A stretch of DNA of 64,000 bases from Acestrorhynchus altus. Taxonomy: Eukaryota > Chordata > Actinopteri > Characiformes > Acestrorhynchidae. The notes below the pieces were generated by a model. The model saw only the letters and a program-made list of their open reading frames with translations. It made no database searches and was not told where the DNA came from. Position 1 is the first letter of the stretch. Every line of letters begins with the position of its first letter. Below, piece after piece: positions 11,719 to 23,675 of the stretch. Both the position numbers and the translations under genes were made by a program. The DNA lies in NCBI GenBank assembly GCA_034509495.1, contig CM067508.1:23295533-23359532 (forward strand), given 5' to 3'.

Positions 11719-13869
11719 ATATCTTAACAAGAGCCTGTCGAGTGTTTATTTTGAGAGCCTGCCTGAAATTCAGCTGCACCCAATTTCATATCTAAAATCA
11801 GGAGAATGATTCAGGTCTGAATAATGCACCCACTGTATATTTCACAGTGATAAGGGGACACACCTGTGGTCCTGTATCAGTGGAGAGATATTTCTCTCTT
11901 TTTCTTTCTCTCACACTGTCTCTCAGACACATGCGCACTCACGCAGACACGGTGCAAGTCAGCTCTCCTTCTGCACTGACATTTTGATAAGTCCTTTTGG
12001 AACTGTTTATTTACGGGGTCCTGGCAGTAAATCTCAAGCTTAAAGAGTGTCTCTTTGTTTCCGCCACTTGCTTTTGGGTAAAGCAGCTCATTGTGATTTA
12101 TCTCAGTTCTCTCACTAACCAGACTACAGCAGTCCTCTCCCAAAAACTCTTAAACTGCACAGAAGAGAGAAGAAGTGACGTATTAAGTAAGTAGCAATTT
12201 ATTGTCACTTGCAGAAGACATGTGGTGTGGGTTAATGCTGAGGAGGAGGACATCTCCAAATGATTCCCTATCTGATTTCAGGACGTCATCATATCTTCAC
12301 TTCTGACATAGATTAAGCCCAATTAATACACACATTGGATGCCATGCGTTTTTTTTTTTTCATACCAAAGGTTCTGCATGGTGTGCCATTAAATTGAGTG
12401 TAGTACTGGTGGTTCATACCCATATAGCTTATGTTTGGCATTGGCCATGCATCCATCCATCCGTCCATTCATCCATCCATATTAATACTTTTGGTTCTCT
12501 CTGTAGGTGAACAGGCAGCCAGATGCAGACTGACCAATCTTACCATATTTTACCCTTTTTTCTCTCAATTGAATCAACATTGAATGATTATATGTTTTAA
12601 TGGGTTGGTTGTCAGCTATTTTAAGTACAAGATCCAGATCCTTTGCTTTTACCACTATGTTCTAGCAGAGTGACCTCTGACATCCTCTAGACACCATAAA
12701 CAAACGTTTCCCCAGTCTGCAGCAGCAAGGGAAATTCTCAGAATTAACAGGTCTAGAGTGTGCAAGACAATATCTGTGGTTCTACTGATTTTTACTGCAC
12801 GTTTCCAATGAGATTTTTGTCCAAATGTAAAAAGAAATGTAAACAAAAAATGCGGTTTTTGAACACGGAGAGCTGAATAGACCCCCGATAAAACAATCCA
12901 CTTGCCCATAACAATTATTGTAGGTTATTCATTGTGCTCTTCTATTTTCTCTGTTTGAAAAGAAGACCCTGTTGAGAGGACAAAAATGACAGCGCCTCTG
13001 GCAAAAAGATCAATATCACTTTCTCTTAGAAAACTCTTGCCACAAACGAAAGCACACACACACACTGGAAGGAAGGGATCGAAGACCCCAGCTACAGGGT
13101 CCCTCCTCACCAACCCAAACACAGTTTAAGTTTCCTTTAGAAGCTGTGCGATAGTGATTGCCCCCCTAAGCAGCTTAATAAATCAGCAGGCCTCAAACAC
13201 TTAGCAGTAACCAAACATAATGCAGCCTTTCTCTTTGCTTTGCCTAGTTCTATTGCAGAGTCAGCAGTGTGTTTATGTGCCCAAAAATGTTCTAGCTCCT
13301 ATATTCTGATTAATTACTGATGTAGTTGTTCATTTGCTCATTTCAAGCTCTTTGTATGAAAAAGAACAGAGAAATAGAAAATTACGATTAAGATTCAATG
13401 AATTGGTCAACAACCTTGATCATATTGGATGTCAGGCTTAATCAGGTTGTTCATGCTGGTAGACAAGGGGTGAGTTTCTCAACAGCATTGTGATGCTAAG
13501 TACTTTGTTAATTATTATATGAGATTGTTCATTCATTTGAGTGTGTTTCCTGAATCCTTGTGTAATGAACGTACATTTTGCTTCAAAAGTTTGAGATTTT
13601 ATTTGCCAAAAATGTTAAAACATTTATAGGAGACAGTCAAACATGTAATATATTGTTATTTTCATATTTTCATTTTAACAAATATTAACAGAACTTAGAG
13701 TTTGTATGAATTTAACCACATATAAGAAACTTTTATTGGGAATTGTGTTGGGAATTGATCATGCAGAAAGTTTGAGCTGAAAATGCTGAATTTTGATGAA
13801 TTATTTGTAATGATTACACTGACAAGTTCTTCAAAATATTTGACAGTAGTCCAAATAAAATAAGGCAAA

Positions 13870-14280
13870 GGGGGAGCCACAAGCCTGCTGCTTGCACAGG
13901 CTGCAGGTACTGGATGACTCCTCCACAAAACATAGCCAACTAAGAAAAGGAGTAGCAAGGTAGCATGGAGAGCACCCCTTGCTCAGGGATTACCTGCTGT
14001 GTCCAACTGACATGGGAAAATGTACAAGACCAGAAAAAGACAAGCTCAAAAATATGGATTATAAAAATACAGACAAACAAGGTGGACCTGGGGAACAGAA
14101 TGAGAGGCAGGGCTACACAGCCCTGAGAAGGCAATGAGATACAGGGGGGAACATTATATACAAGGCAGGGCAGAGGTGGAAACAAAGACCAAAACAAAAC
14201 AGCCATGTGCTGGAATGCACATAAAACAAGCAGAAGGATAAAACCAGAAACAGACAAGGAAAGGAGAACTATGTGTTACA
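13870..14280 (-). mobile_element. Possible solo LTR remnant
   Basis: Read on the minus strand, the segment starts 'tgtaacacatagttctcctt'. It is T-rich and G-poor, with blocks such as 'ttccccaggtccaccttg' and 'tttgtctgtat', the style of fish gypsy-type LTRs. I see no second LTR, primer-binding site or internal gene next to it, and no clear CA end or target duplication. It could equally be anonymous repeat sequence. The minus-strand open frame inside has no domain. Confidence 0.25.
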
Positions 14281-14369
14281 ATGACATTGTAACATTCAGC
14301 AAGGCTGCTGTCTAACTCTTTGCATTTTAATGCCAAAACTTTACCACATCAGACCTGCACCTATAAAAT

Positions 14370-14830
14370 GGGTCAGATTTTCAAGAAAACAAAATTGGTT
14401 TCCATGCTATTGGAATTATCTGGGTTTGTGCAGTGGATGGAACACTTATTCCTATATACACTCCCAGACACGTTTATCCCTACAAAGGATTCTCTACAGT
14501 GACAATGCAGATTATATGTAACCAAGAGCTCTTTACTGACATTGTGACCAAGTGGCCTGGCAGTATGACTCATTCATCTGGACAAACTCTGGGGTGTGTC
14601 AAAGGACATTTGCTAGTGGATAGGGATAGTGAGTGTCCTCTCCATGCTTGCCTGTGTCCGTGCTGAACCCTGAAACTAGAGCTGAGGAGAGGTTTAACAG
14701 TGCACACTGGCAGATGCACAGAATTGAGTGCCCTCCAGGTATCCTGAAGATGAACTTTAGATGCCTTCACAAATCATTGCTGCATTCACCTTCCTTCCTC
14801 ATGCCATGGAGGAAAGTGACAGGGAGGACA
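14370..14830 (+). pseudogene. PIF/Harbinger transposase (HARBI1-like) relic
   Basis: Overlapping frames give the DDE nuclease part of a Harbinger transposase. A block around 14420-14455 reads 'CAVDGTLIPIYTP' and holds the first Asp. It is followed by 'QIICNQELFTDIVTKWPGS' and, after a frame change near 14640, 'NPETRAEERFNSAH' (with the Glu) and 'GILKMNFRCLHKSLL'. At the second catalytic site the family normally has Pro-Gly-Ser-x-His-Asp; here an extra residue is present and the Asp appears as Ser, so the enzyme is dead as well as frameshifted. The N-terminal helix-turn-helix part, terminal repeats and the MYB-like partner gene are not seen. The family cuts and pastes DNA at 3-bp TWA targets. 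Confidence 0.8.
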
Positions 14831-16149
14831 CAGAAGACTAATAGAGTAAAGTGGCCTTTAATTACCAGAATGTTATTAGAAATGTGTTTTATTGATTTTC
14901 TATGTTTGTAATACAAATATTTTAACAACGAGAAACAAACACAATCAAAATAAATGGGAAGATTAAAAAACAAAAAAACTTTTGGTTTTGGAGTCACATC
15001 GAGGCTTCATGTGGTCTTTTATGGTTGTGTGTGGAAAGATTGATTAATGTTGTGTGTTTATGGGTATTTCACAATGCCTATGAACATCCTTCTGTCAGAT
15101 TTCAAAATCAATAAAATGACAACAGATTGTTCAGGCATATTAGTGAATCCATACTGTATATCTGAGTTTAAACAGTGTTTAAGGATCAACTGAGCATGCT
15201 GTTTGGGAAAGAGTGAACAAGGAAGTTTGAACCCTCGCTCAGCCAACCCATTCTTTTTTTCACATTGTTAGTTTGTTCATTATTCTCTAAAATGCATCAC
15301 TTTTGGGAAACAGATTAGTCATGTGGGTCATACTTCTCAGCCAGCTTGGACATGATGATCAACACTGCAATTTTCACAGCTACACCCATTTATATAAAAT
15401 AATAAACTGAATCATAAAAGACCAAACAGAATAAATACTTTGAAATATATACACATTAAAGTATATAAAAAGGCAATGGTTATGATAGCCATGTGAATCA
15501 TTTTGAAAGATGAATCACATTTTTCAAACTCAATAGGTTTATGGAAAGTTACATATATAAATGAAGGGCAGACTTATCATTTGGGCAATCATCTAATTTC
15601 TATCAAATTAAATAAAAAAACATTAAAAATGTAATATTCCCAACATGTGGACAACTTCAAAAATAGCTCAGGCTCAGTCACACACTTTAAAAAAGACAAA
15701 TGGATGTATACTAGATTTAGAACAGCCTAACAATAAGTGCTTGCCTCAGTGGTAAAAAGCACTTTAAATCAAAGCTCAATATCTCACCACTATGTTGGTC
15801 AGTTTATCTTATAGGACATCAAAGCAGGAGCTTGTAACTCTGGGAAAAATGGATGAATTGAAAAATGCTAGAAAGCAAACCATAAGCAAAACAGAAAGAG
15901 GGGATTAATTTAACCAATTTGTCTATCCTGACTTTCCCATTCATTGAGATGTCCTGTCTTGACGCCGTATGACCCAGTTCTGCATTACACTGCAGCCTGC
16001 TGTGATGCTATCCTGCCAGTGGTGGCTGCTTGTCTTCCAAAGAGGGGAAGCTCATTTTCAGCTTACATAATAAAATTTCTAAAATATAAAATTCTCAAAT
16101 TTTACCCTCCGTTCCTTTTCAAGAAAATGGCCTGTGCCCCTATTGTACC
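14831..16149. other. Unassigned AT-rich sequence
   Basis: No gene recognised. It may include the outer untranslated part of the flanking hAT element near its right end, but no terminal inverted repeat was identified. Confidence 0.35.
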
Positions 16150-19080
16150 AAGTAGGCATCTTTTCCCAGGATGTGTCCATTGTCCTCCCAATGGCTAGCA
16201 AAGCTAGGCTGCTTAGACAACCTTGGTACATTGTATTGACTTAAGGCTTTTAAAACAGGAGGCGCTACTTTCTACACCTGCAGATGTAGGTCCAATTGTT
16301 GCAACTAATGATAAGTTTGTACAGCTGATCCATAATTATTCTAGACACCCTAGATTGCCTCCTCTGGAAACACATATGTAATCAAATGTCCCTAGATTGA
16401 CCAATTCTAAGAAGCACAAATTTTCCAAATATGAAAAATGCAGAGGAATCTGGTGCATTAGATCATCAAGGATGGCCATGTACAAATTTCTGTAATGATT
16501 CTGTAGCCATTATGGAAGAGAACACTTTCTCATGGGCTCATCTGATGGGTCAGATGGAAGACTCCTTCTGACCTCTTCTCTTTAACAAAAACAAGAACAG
16601 ACATTCTTTTCTTGCAGTAGACAACATCCATTGCCTTCTGCTGGACAAAATCAAAGGCCACATCAGCCTCTAAAAATATTTCCTCAAATGTCTACATGAC
16701 CAAAAATTCTCTGGTTTCATTACAAGACCTTTGGCACAAGCCAATGTGTCTTTGTAAGAATGTTAACTTTTTTAAAACACACACATGAGATCACAAACTT
16801 ACTAGTTCTTACCTGTGCACGGTTCACACTCACACTGGGCCAAAAGAGTAATAGCCTGAAAGACTCTGAGTTTTACTTACCTGGGTGAGTCCATCTCCTG
16901 CTGAAGTAGAGGGGAGGTTGGACTCGTGAACAAACAAAGAAGAGAAAAAATAAATACATATAGTTATTTCTTAATTAAAGATGACATCATGAATATGTTT
17001 GGAAAACAGTAATGATGATTGTTGTTTATCAGATATAATTGTAAGTCAACAACAATTATGTGCTGTATCATGGACATTATCTTTGTTAATTATTGGTAGA
17101 GTCTAGGGGGAGGAGCTACTAGTATATAGCCTGCTCTGAGGTAGAGAGAGAGGAATAGATGAGAGGAAAGAGAGAACTAGTGTACCTGTGTGAAAGGAGA
17201 CAAGCACAGTGTGAGGTGAACTATTTATGACTTTGCAGTCACTGGTCAGAACCACTGAAGTTAGTGGATACTTATTGCTTTATTATTTGTTTCCCTGTTG
17301 TGTGTTTGTATATATGTAAATATTTATTCTGCTAATAAATCACTGACTGGGAACAGTTTTCCTCTGCCTGTTTCATTGGTCAGAGCTTCCAACCTCTTGC
17401 CCTACACTACCCACGCTACAACTTCTGTAGTTAAAGTAACCTACTTCATGACAAATGGAATCTCACCATTGCCACCATTTCTCATGAAGTAGGTTACTTT
17501 AACTACAGAAGTTGTAGCAATAACCATCCGCTTACTTCAGTTGCTCTGACCAATGACTGCAAAGTCATAAATAGGTCACCTCACTATGTGGTTCACTTTT
17601 TTACTAAGTTACACTAGTTCTCTCTTTCCTCTACTGTACTCCCCTCTTGCTACCACAGAATAGGCTATATACTGGTAGCTCCTCCCCCTAGACTCTGCCA
17701 ATATTAACAAAGGTAATGTCCATGATACAGCATATAATTATATCCGATAATCGACAATCATCGTTACCATTCCCACATGGATTGCTGCTGTCATCTTTAA
17801 TAAGACAATAGTTGTATTTAATCTTTCTCCTCTTTGTCTCTTCACCAGTCCAACCTCCCCTCTCCTTCAGCAAGAGATGGACTCACCCAGGTAAGTAAAA
17901 TTCAGTCTTTTAATCTTTTGACCCAAGGACAGTGTGAACCATGCACAGGTAAGTATGTGCCCTCACTGTTGGTAATGTATATGTATATGTTTACATCATT
18001 ACAGTCATGTGTCATCATGCAAAACTCTGCAGGAGGCCTTTATAGTTGTTTGCCACAGTGCTCACTATCCATGAGCACCATGTGAAATTCTATTGAGCAG
18101 AAAAGTTTCTAGGTAACCTTGAATGTCCTGCAGACTCAAGAAAAGATGTGGCACACCCAGAGAGTGGTGCCTCCTGTCATAGCACCAGATTAAGTCTATG
18201 TGCATAGCCATGACGGCAGACCCATTTTATATCTCTGCCACAAGTGTATCTCTAAAATTGTAGCCCTGCATGTTTTCATTTGATACTTCAAAAACAAAAT
18301 GAGCATCTTGCCCCTCATAAACCTACATAAACCCTATAAAGTGCTCCTTAATGTTATCTGCACTTTCAACATTGAGAACAGACAGAAGGTTGGATGTGGC
18401 AAGCAATATCAGTTGTTTCATCCACCTGCCATCCAAAAAAGGGAGCAGTCTGAATTTCATCTCTGATCTAATCAGGAACAGTGGCTACAAGAGTAGAGCT
18501 CAAGTCCTTTTGGGTAGAATTAGACAAGATACCAGAAAACACAGCTGGAATTGTGTGGCCAGGAGTCATATTTAGATAATGTTCCTGTAAACCCCTTGTT
18601 GGACTCTCATCATGCCCCCTAACTGATAGCTCCTGCTGGCCAAGCAAGGAATTCACATTAATAAGGCAGTTTAGGAAGGCCCTGTTTTGTTTGAGTGTTT
18701 CATTATGTGTTGGTAATTGAATGTGAGCACCTTTATTAATTGCATGTTCAACACTGACCCTGCCCAGGCAACTGAACATTGCACATGAACTCACATGTTT
18801 GTTGCTCTTTTCATGCCTTTTATATATAAACAGATACCCAAAACCCAATTTTGACCAGACAAGACAAGATCCCTGAGATGGTTTCATTAACAGGCCTACA
18901 GTAAATTAGTCACAGCACTTCCATTCAACCTTTTCATACCAGGAGTGCTGAAAATGCCCGTTACCTTTCCGTAGTTTTTGCACCAAATCAATCTTAGGTG
19001 TTGATCTGTCCTGCTGTTTAAATCAAAGTTTTTTTTCTCATACAGAAGACTATCAAATGGCTTTGCCAAAATGATAGACA
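16150..19080 (-). pseudogene. hAT-family transposase relic (ZMYM1/DUF4371-like), split by a palindrome
   Basis: On the minus strand, from high to low coordinates, the parts of an hAT transposase appear in order. A zinc-finger-like region has 'KRHEKSNKHVSSC' near 18810. Next come 'EHAINKGAHIQL' and 'GQQELSVRGHDES' near 18600-18760. 'TDIACHIQPS' near 18390-18420 matches the block bearing the first catalytic Asp, and 'YAHRLNLVL' lies near 18190. 'TVANNYKGLLQSF' near 18030-18070 precedes the break. After the interruption come 'FEEIFLEADVAFDFVQQKAM' near 16640-16690, 'YMAILDDLMHQIP' near 16470, and the hATC dimerisation block 'PTSAGVESSASCFKSLKSI' near 16240-16290. The frame is broken many times by stops and shifts. 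The ~1.15-kb insertion at 16808-17953 falls where only about 40 residues should separate the two halves. Similarity is to hAT elements and hAT-derived ZMYM1-type proteins, so a host gene is unlikely given the decay. Confidence 0.82.
16808..17953. repeat. 1.15-kb imperfect palindrome nested in the hAT relic
   Basis: The two halves are reverse complements across a 30-bp spacer at 17452-17481. The innermost 36 bp (17416-17451 against 17482-17517) are perfect. Further out, matching blocks include 'gactttgcagtca'/'tgactgcaaagtc', 'gggggaggagcta'/'tagctcctccccc', 'gctgtatcatggacatta'/'taatgtccatgatacagc' and the outer 'cttacctgtgcac'/'gtgcacaggtaag'-like ends. The left arm has about 135 bp (17281-17415) with no partner in the right arm. 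Similarity stops at 16808 and 17953, where the hAT coding similarity resumes on both sides. No target-site duplication was found. It fits a foldback-type or long-TIR non-autonomous transposon. A local inverted duplication is the alternative. Confidence 0.85.
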
Positions 19081-19082
19081 GT

Positions 19083-19885
19083 AAAGAAACCAACTCTAGA
19101 TAGCATGGCTATTAGCAACTATAGACCAGAATCTCTTCTTTCTTTTCTCCCCTTGAACATTATATCTATAATCAGCTACTTTGCTTTCTCAGCCAGAATA
19201 ATTTACAGGAGCCAAACCAATCAGACTTCAAACCAGCACACTCAACAGTGACTCCTCAAATTGTTGTCACTGAAAAACACCACGCTGCAAGATCACCTAA
19301 ATTATCATCTGTTTTAAATTACCATGACCTATCCGCAGTCTTTGACACAGTAGACCACAAAATGCTCCTGTCAGTCCTCAGTAGGTTCTGCACTCCACTG
19401 GTGTTCCAGAAGGCTCAGTGCTTGGTCCTCTCATTTTCTCTCTGTACACTCATTTTCTTGGCAAAGTAATATCCTCTGATGAGTTTTCTTGCCACTGATA
19501 TGCTGATGACACTCAACTCTTCCTCTCTTTCCCACTCAAAAATGGGGAAAACAACAAACCAGGAAGACAAGCATCCACACTATTCTGTTCTGGCACCAAA
19601 ATGGTAGAACAAACTTCCCTTGGGAGTCTGAACAGTCACTCACTATCTTCAAATGCAGAGTGAAGAACAATCACTTTCAAGAACATTTAACTTATTAAAA
19701 GTTTATATTTATACTGAATCTTTTTGGTCTCCGATCTGACATTTGTTTTCGACAGCATTGAGGAACCTCTGGATTCTAATTTTTACTCACTAGCTAAAGA
19801 TATCTTCTGACTGAACAGCAAAGCACTTGTGTAAGTCCCTCTGGATAAGACCAGCTGCCAAATGCTTTAAATGTAAATATCAGCA
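19083..19885 (+). mobile_element. L2-type LINE fragment (copy 1)
   Basis: Reverse transcriptase blocks of the L2 group appear in broken frames: 'NYRPESLLSFL' near 19120, 'SAVFDTVDHKMLLSVL' near 19340-19380, a shifted version of the 'VPQGSVLGPLLFSLYT' block near 19400-19450, and the catalytic 'YADDTQLFLSFP' at 19499-19534. The C-terminal part of the RT is deleted. Sequence then jumps to the end of ORF2 ('ggcaccaaaatggtagaac' onward) and the tail 'ctctggataagaccagctgc' with 'aaatgtaaat', the typical L2 3' end. The same tail ends the L2 at 48425-49640. It abuts the start of the minus-strand hAT relic. Confidence 0.85.
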
Positions 19886-19889
19886 TTGT

Positions 19890-20933
19890 CATCTTGTGTA
19901 CCTTGATAGTTGGCTAGTTCACTCAGCCAACAGTATGAATGACTGACTGAATAAACTAAAGAAAGAATATTAAACTCAAACAAGGAAATGTTGAAATAAT
20001 GTTAAACTGAAACAAGGAAATACTATGAGTTTTTTAGTAGGACAGGTACAGCAATATGACCTCTCCTTGCTTATGTCACATGCAAAAATACTTGAATTAT
20101 TCATCTCATTGTTTTTTTAACGTGTTAGTACTAAGCTGTTTTATTTATTTTTTAATTTGAAGCTTAAAATTAATGAATGCTGCAGTATGCCTTTCCTAAT
20201 AAACCTGACTACCTTTTGAATCCAGAGAAACACTGTATGTAGGACATATGGTCTTTTTGCAGAAATCCAGAATATAAAAAATATTTGAATATTTAATTTG
20301 AAGACAGTATCAACAGCATTACCCTTTTTAATTAAATTATGAAAAAAAAATCCATGCTATTCTAATTTTGAGATGCACTAGTGTGTCACTGCTGACTGTC
20401 GTTTTCCATGGTGTTTAATTTGATCATTTAGTTTCCAATCAAAACTTAACAAAGTAGTAAAAGTTACTAAATAGTTTAAATTGCATATTTTAAATTAAAT
20501 GAGTATGATACTATTAAACAAAAATGAAAATAAAATCACAGACTTATTTTTAGTTCATAGAGATCATTTTGATAATGTAAACACTGTTGTCCATTATGTT
20601 TCTGCATATTTATATCATTCACTATCACCCCACACAGTGACTCCTCCACACAGTAACACCCCACAGCCCCCTACAGGCAGACATACTGGGCCTGTGTGAG
20701 CATGTGTGTCACCTGCTGGGTGAGTGATCTCGCCACACTTCACAGTGACACAACACCATCGTCTCAGTTTTCACATGGCCTTGCTTCGGATTCTGTGTGA
20801 GTGTCAAATAATGTCAAAGGGAGCCACTGATACAGTTTATAGTTCACTTGTACTTTGAATTCTGCTCAATTACATTAGTGTAATTTAGTAATAACTCTTT
20901 TTATATATCACAATTAAACAGGATGTATATGTA

Positions 20934-20997
<64 letters not shown>

Positions 20998-21429
20998 TGT
21001 AAATGATTGGCTGGTCTGTATTGTACCTTATTCAAAAACATATTATGGGCTGAACCACTACTTACAACTGAATGAGAGGAGCTAAACTTGGTAGGCTGAA
21101 TTTGTAATAATGGACCCTTTCCAGGTTTTCATTTCCATCAGTTCTTGTAAGCAGGTTATTTAGTTTCTGGTCAAACCAAAATGAATGGTGTAGTTCAGTT
21201 TTAAGGCGTTTGCTGTGTTCCTTAGTGCAAAGACACTAAACAAAAATCAGCCATACCAAGGCATTCATAAAGTTCTTAATAAGCCCATGCAAAGATCTAA
21301 ATGGATCTTTCCTGAAGGGTAGAGGCTCCAAATCTTCAAGTAAATGCCAGTATTCTGTTTGAGTTGTGCTACCCATCAATATGTGGTACTTAGCAGCTCT
21401 ATTGTATACATGCACAGACCCACAATTTG
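19890..21429. other. Unassigned sequence with a (TA)n microsatellite
   Basis: (TA)n lies at 20936-20996. No gene recognised in the rest. The open frame around 20499-20699 has no domain. Confidence 0.4.
20936..20996. repeat. (TA)n microsatellite
   Basis: About 30 uninterrupted TA dinucleotides. Confidence 0.97.
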
Positions 21430-21775
21430 TTTTCTTGCACTGCAGTGACACTGACATGGTGGCGGTGAGGTTAGTGTGTGTTGTGCTGGTACTAGTGGAT
21501 CAGACACAGTAGTGCTGATAGAGTGTTTAAACTGATTATTGTGACTGCTTGACTGGGAATAGTCCACTAAACAGAAATATCCAGCCAACAGTGTCTTGTG
21601 GGCAGCATCCTATGAACTACAGGATGACCAACACAAATTGTGCAAACATAGATGAGCTTTTGTCTCTGACTTTACATCTATAAGGTGAAGCAACAATGTA
21701 GAAGTATCTAATAGAGTGGTCAGTGAGTAGACACAGTTTTTAAACTCTACAGCAGCTCTGTAATATGATTCAGGC
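21430..21775. repeat. Copy of palindromic repeat family P
   Basis: The copy contains 'gcagtgacactgacatggtg', 'gtgtgttgtgctggtact', 'gtggatcagacacag', 'atatccagccaacagtg', 'gactttacatctataagg' and 'ctaatagagtggtcagtgag', matching the copies near 60-500 and 63545-63735. Coding capacity is absent. Confidence 0.65.
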
Positions 21776-22059
21776 TGTCAAATGTCACACCTAACCTTGT
21801 GCTTGGCTACGTATCCTAATATAAAATGTCAATAATCTTTTTATTTTTTTCATTCATATCTAATACTGTAAAATGAATATAACTAATGTGCGTCTTGGAG
21901 AGTTAAGATTTTTAACACCTCTAAACTCTAATACTCAGCCCAGTACAGTGAGTATCAGAACACAGCAGAACAAAAAAACAACTGATCTATTTTTATATCT
22001 TATTATCTATTTAAACTTTAGATTAGTCATGTGATGTGTTAAACTGCTAATAGGTCAGG

Positions 22060-22105
<46 letters not shown>

Positions 22106-23017
22106 GAGTGCTGAATCAAAAGACTCTCTTATATTGAATGCTTGAGTAAATGCAGAATTCTCAAAGTTAATGTCCTGAGCTCAGCCTTAGGCAAAGCTAG
22201 TGACCTTGACTTCCCCTTAGCGATCCCTTGCACTTTGCTAACCCTTAATTAGCAACACTAATTATTCCATATCAACTAATTACAGACCTGCCAGAATCCA
22301 AGTTGAAAGACGTTATCTTACAGTAAGGGAGAGAATGGGAACATGAAAGCGCTGACCTTTTCTTCACTCATTTGAAAGCATGTGGTCATTCACTGATGCC
22401 TGGGTCAATGCCCTGCACAGAACTTCTCTCACTCATGAATGTCAAAGTCTCTCTTATTGATTCTCCAGAAGCTGCTGCGTATATGAGCCCACATCTATTC
22501 AACTTTAAATATTCCCTTTCTTCTCTGCAAAACATCAATAGCAAGGGTTGTGTCTTAGTCAGCAAAACACTGCACTGGTGACAACATAGCCTGATCCCAC
22601 TTCATTACTGTACAATGTAACGGGTGGTAGGAACACTCCATATTTATTTTATCATGTCATCAGTGAATTCACCTGGTGCATTTGCTACTGCAGTATTTGA
22701 AAAATTGATTAGAATTCAACACAATATAAAGTGAACACTCGGACACATTACTTGGCTGGGTTCCTGGAGGCCAGTATTGGAGATGGATCAGAAAGCATAT
22801 GAGCAGGGTATGTTTGGAATTTCTTTTTATATTCCTTTTCTCAGGTGTATACAGGCTTGCTCATGGTCTGCCTACAAATTCATTCTAGGGTTGGAAAAGC
22901 TGTTCAAATCATTGGCAAAACCCTTATTCGATCTAATAAGGTAGTTATGTTTATTTGTATTTACTAAGTGAAAAATGGGCTATATTTTTATGACTAATAT
23001 TTTTCATCATCTTAAAT
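21776..23017. other. Unassigned sequence with a (GA)n microsatellite
   Basis: (GA)n lies at 22063-22102. 22160-22600 is repeat-free and moderately GC-rich, but the open frame inside (about 22372-22581) has no recognisable domain or exon boundaries. Confidence 0.35.
22063..22102. repeat. (GA)n microsatellite
   Basis: About 19 GA units, an all-purine tract on this strand. Confidence 0.97.
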
Positions 23018-23275
23018 ACACTATTTTGGAAAAAGCATTGGGACACATTCTCATTCATTGCTGTTTCTGAATTCAAGGCTATCAAAAAGAATTTATCATG
23101 CTTTTGTTGGACTAACTGTTTCTACTGTCCAAGTTTTCTACTAGATTTTGGAGCACTGTTCTGAGGATTTGATTGCATTCACTGAAAAGTACATTAGTGA
23201 GGTCAGGATGCTGGATGATAACCAGTACACCTCATCCCCAGAATTTAACCGGGTCCAAAGGAAGGGGTGAGATGA
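23018..23275 (+). repeat. MITE family M, 5' part
   Basis: The copy begins 'acactattttggaaaaagca' and continues 'ttgggacacattctcattca'. It shares 'attttggagcact', 'gatttgattgcattc', 'tagtgaggtcaggatg' and 'ctcatccc' with the copy at 52632-52970. The 3' end is missing. It has no coding capacity. Confidence 0.6.
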
Positions 23276-23394
23276 AATATAACAATGATGACTCATAGGA
23301 GTAAGACATGTATCCTTGTACTTCTTTTTATGTCAAGTCAATGTCAATTCAAAGCACTTCAAAGCCACTCCATCATATCTGCCACTGCTGCTGT

Positions 23395-23675
23395 CCATGA
23401 TGGTTAGGGAACCCACCTTATGACTGGAAGGCTGCTGGTTTGATTACCTGAACTGGCAAAGCTTAACTGAAGTGCCCTTGAGTAAGGCCCTCAACTCCCT
23501 AACTGCTCCCCAGGCACCATGGTTAGGGCTGCCCACCTCTCCGTGCTCACTGTCCTCTGGAATGTATATTCAGTAGTGTGTATCTGTGTGCTATACTGCA
23601 TGGATGAGTTAAATGCAGAGAACAGATTTCCCTGTGTGCAAGCACAGTGGATCTATATGCACATTTACATATGGA
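23395..23675 (+). repeat. tRNA-derived SINE (family S, copy 1)
   Basis: The copy starts near 'atggttagggaacccacctt' with a decayed B box ('ggtttgattac', about 23438). It continues with 'gcccttgagtaaggccctca', 'taactgctcccc' and 'gggctgcccac', and ends 'cagtggatctatatgcacat'. The copy at 34095-34400 has the same order and ending, with intact Pol III boxes. Both lie on the plus strand. Confidence 0.75.

Larger units (their letters stand above)
10740..13860. other. Unassigned sequence with several microsatellites
   Basis: The stretch contains (GTAT)n at 11305-11342, (TTTA)n at 11348-11371, (TATG)n at 11674-11718 and a CATC-rich tract at 12450-12480. 12180-12330 and 13140-13300 are repeat-free and compositionally unlike their surroundings, so they are candidate conserved non-coding DNA at low confidence. 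No exon or RNA gene recognised. Confidence 0.4.

Noticed and set aside
19248..19469. Stand-alone small gene
   Set aside because: The peptide contains the L2 reverse transcriptase block 'FDTVDHKMLLSVL' and continues out of frame into YADD; it is part of a LINE.
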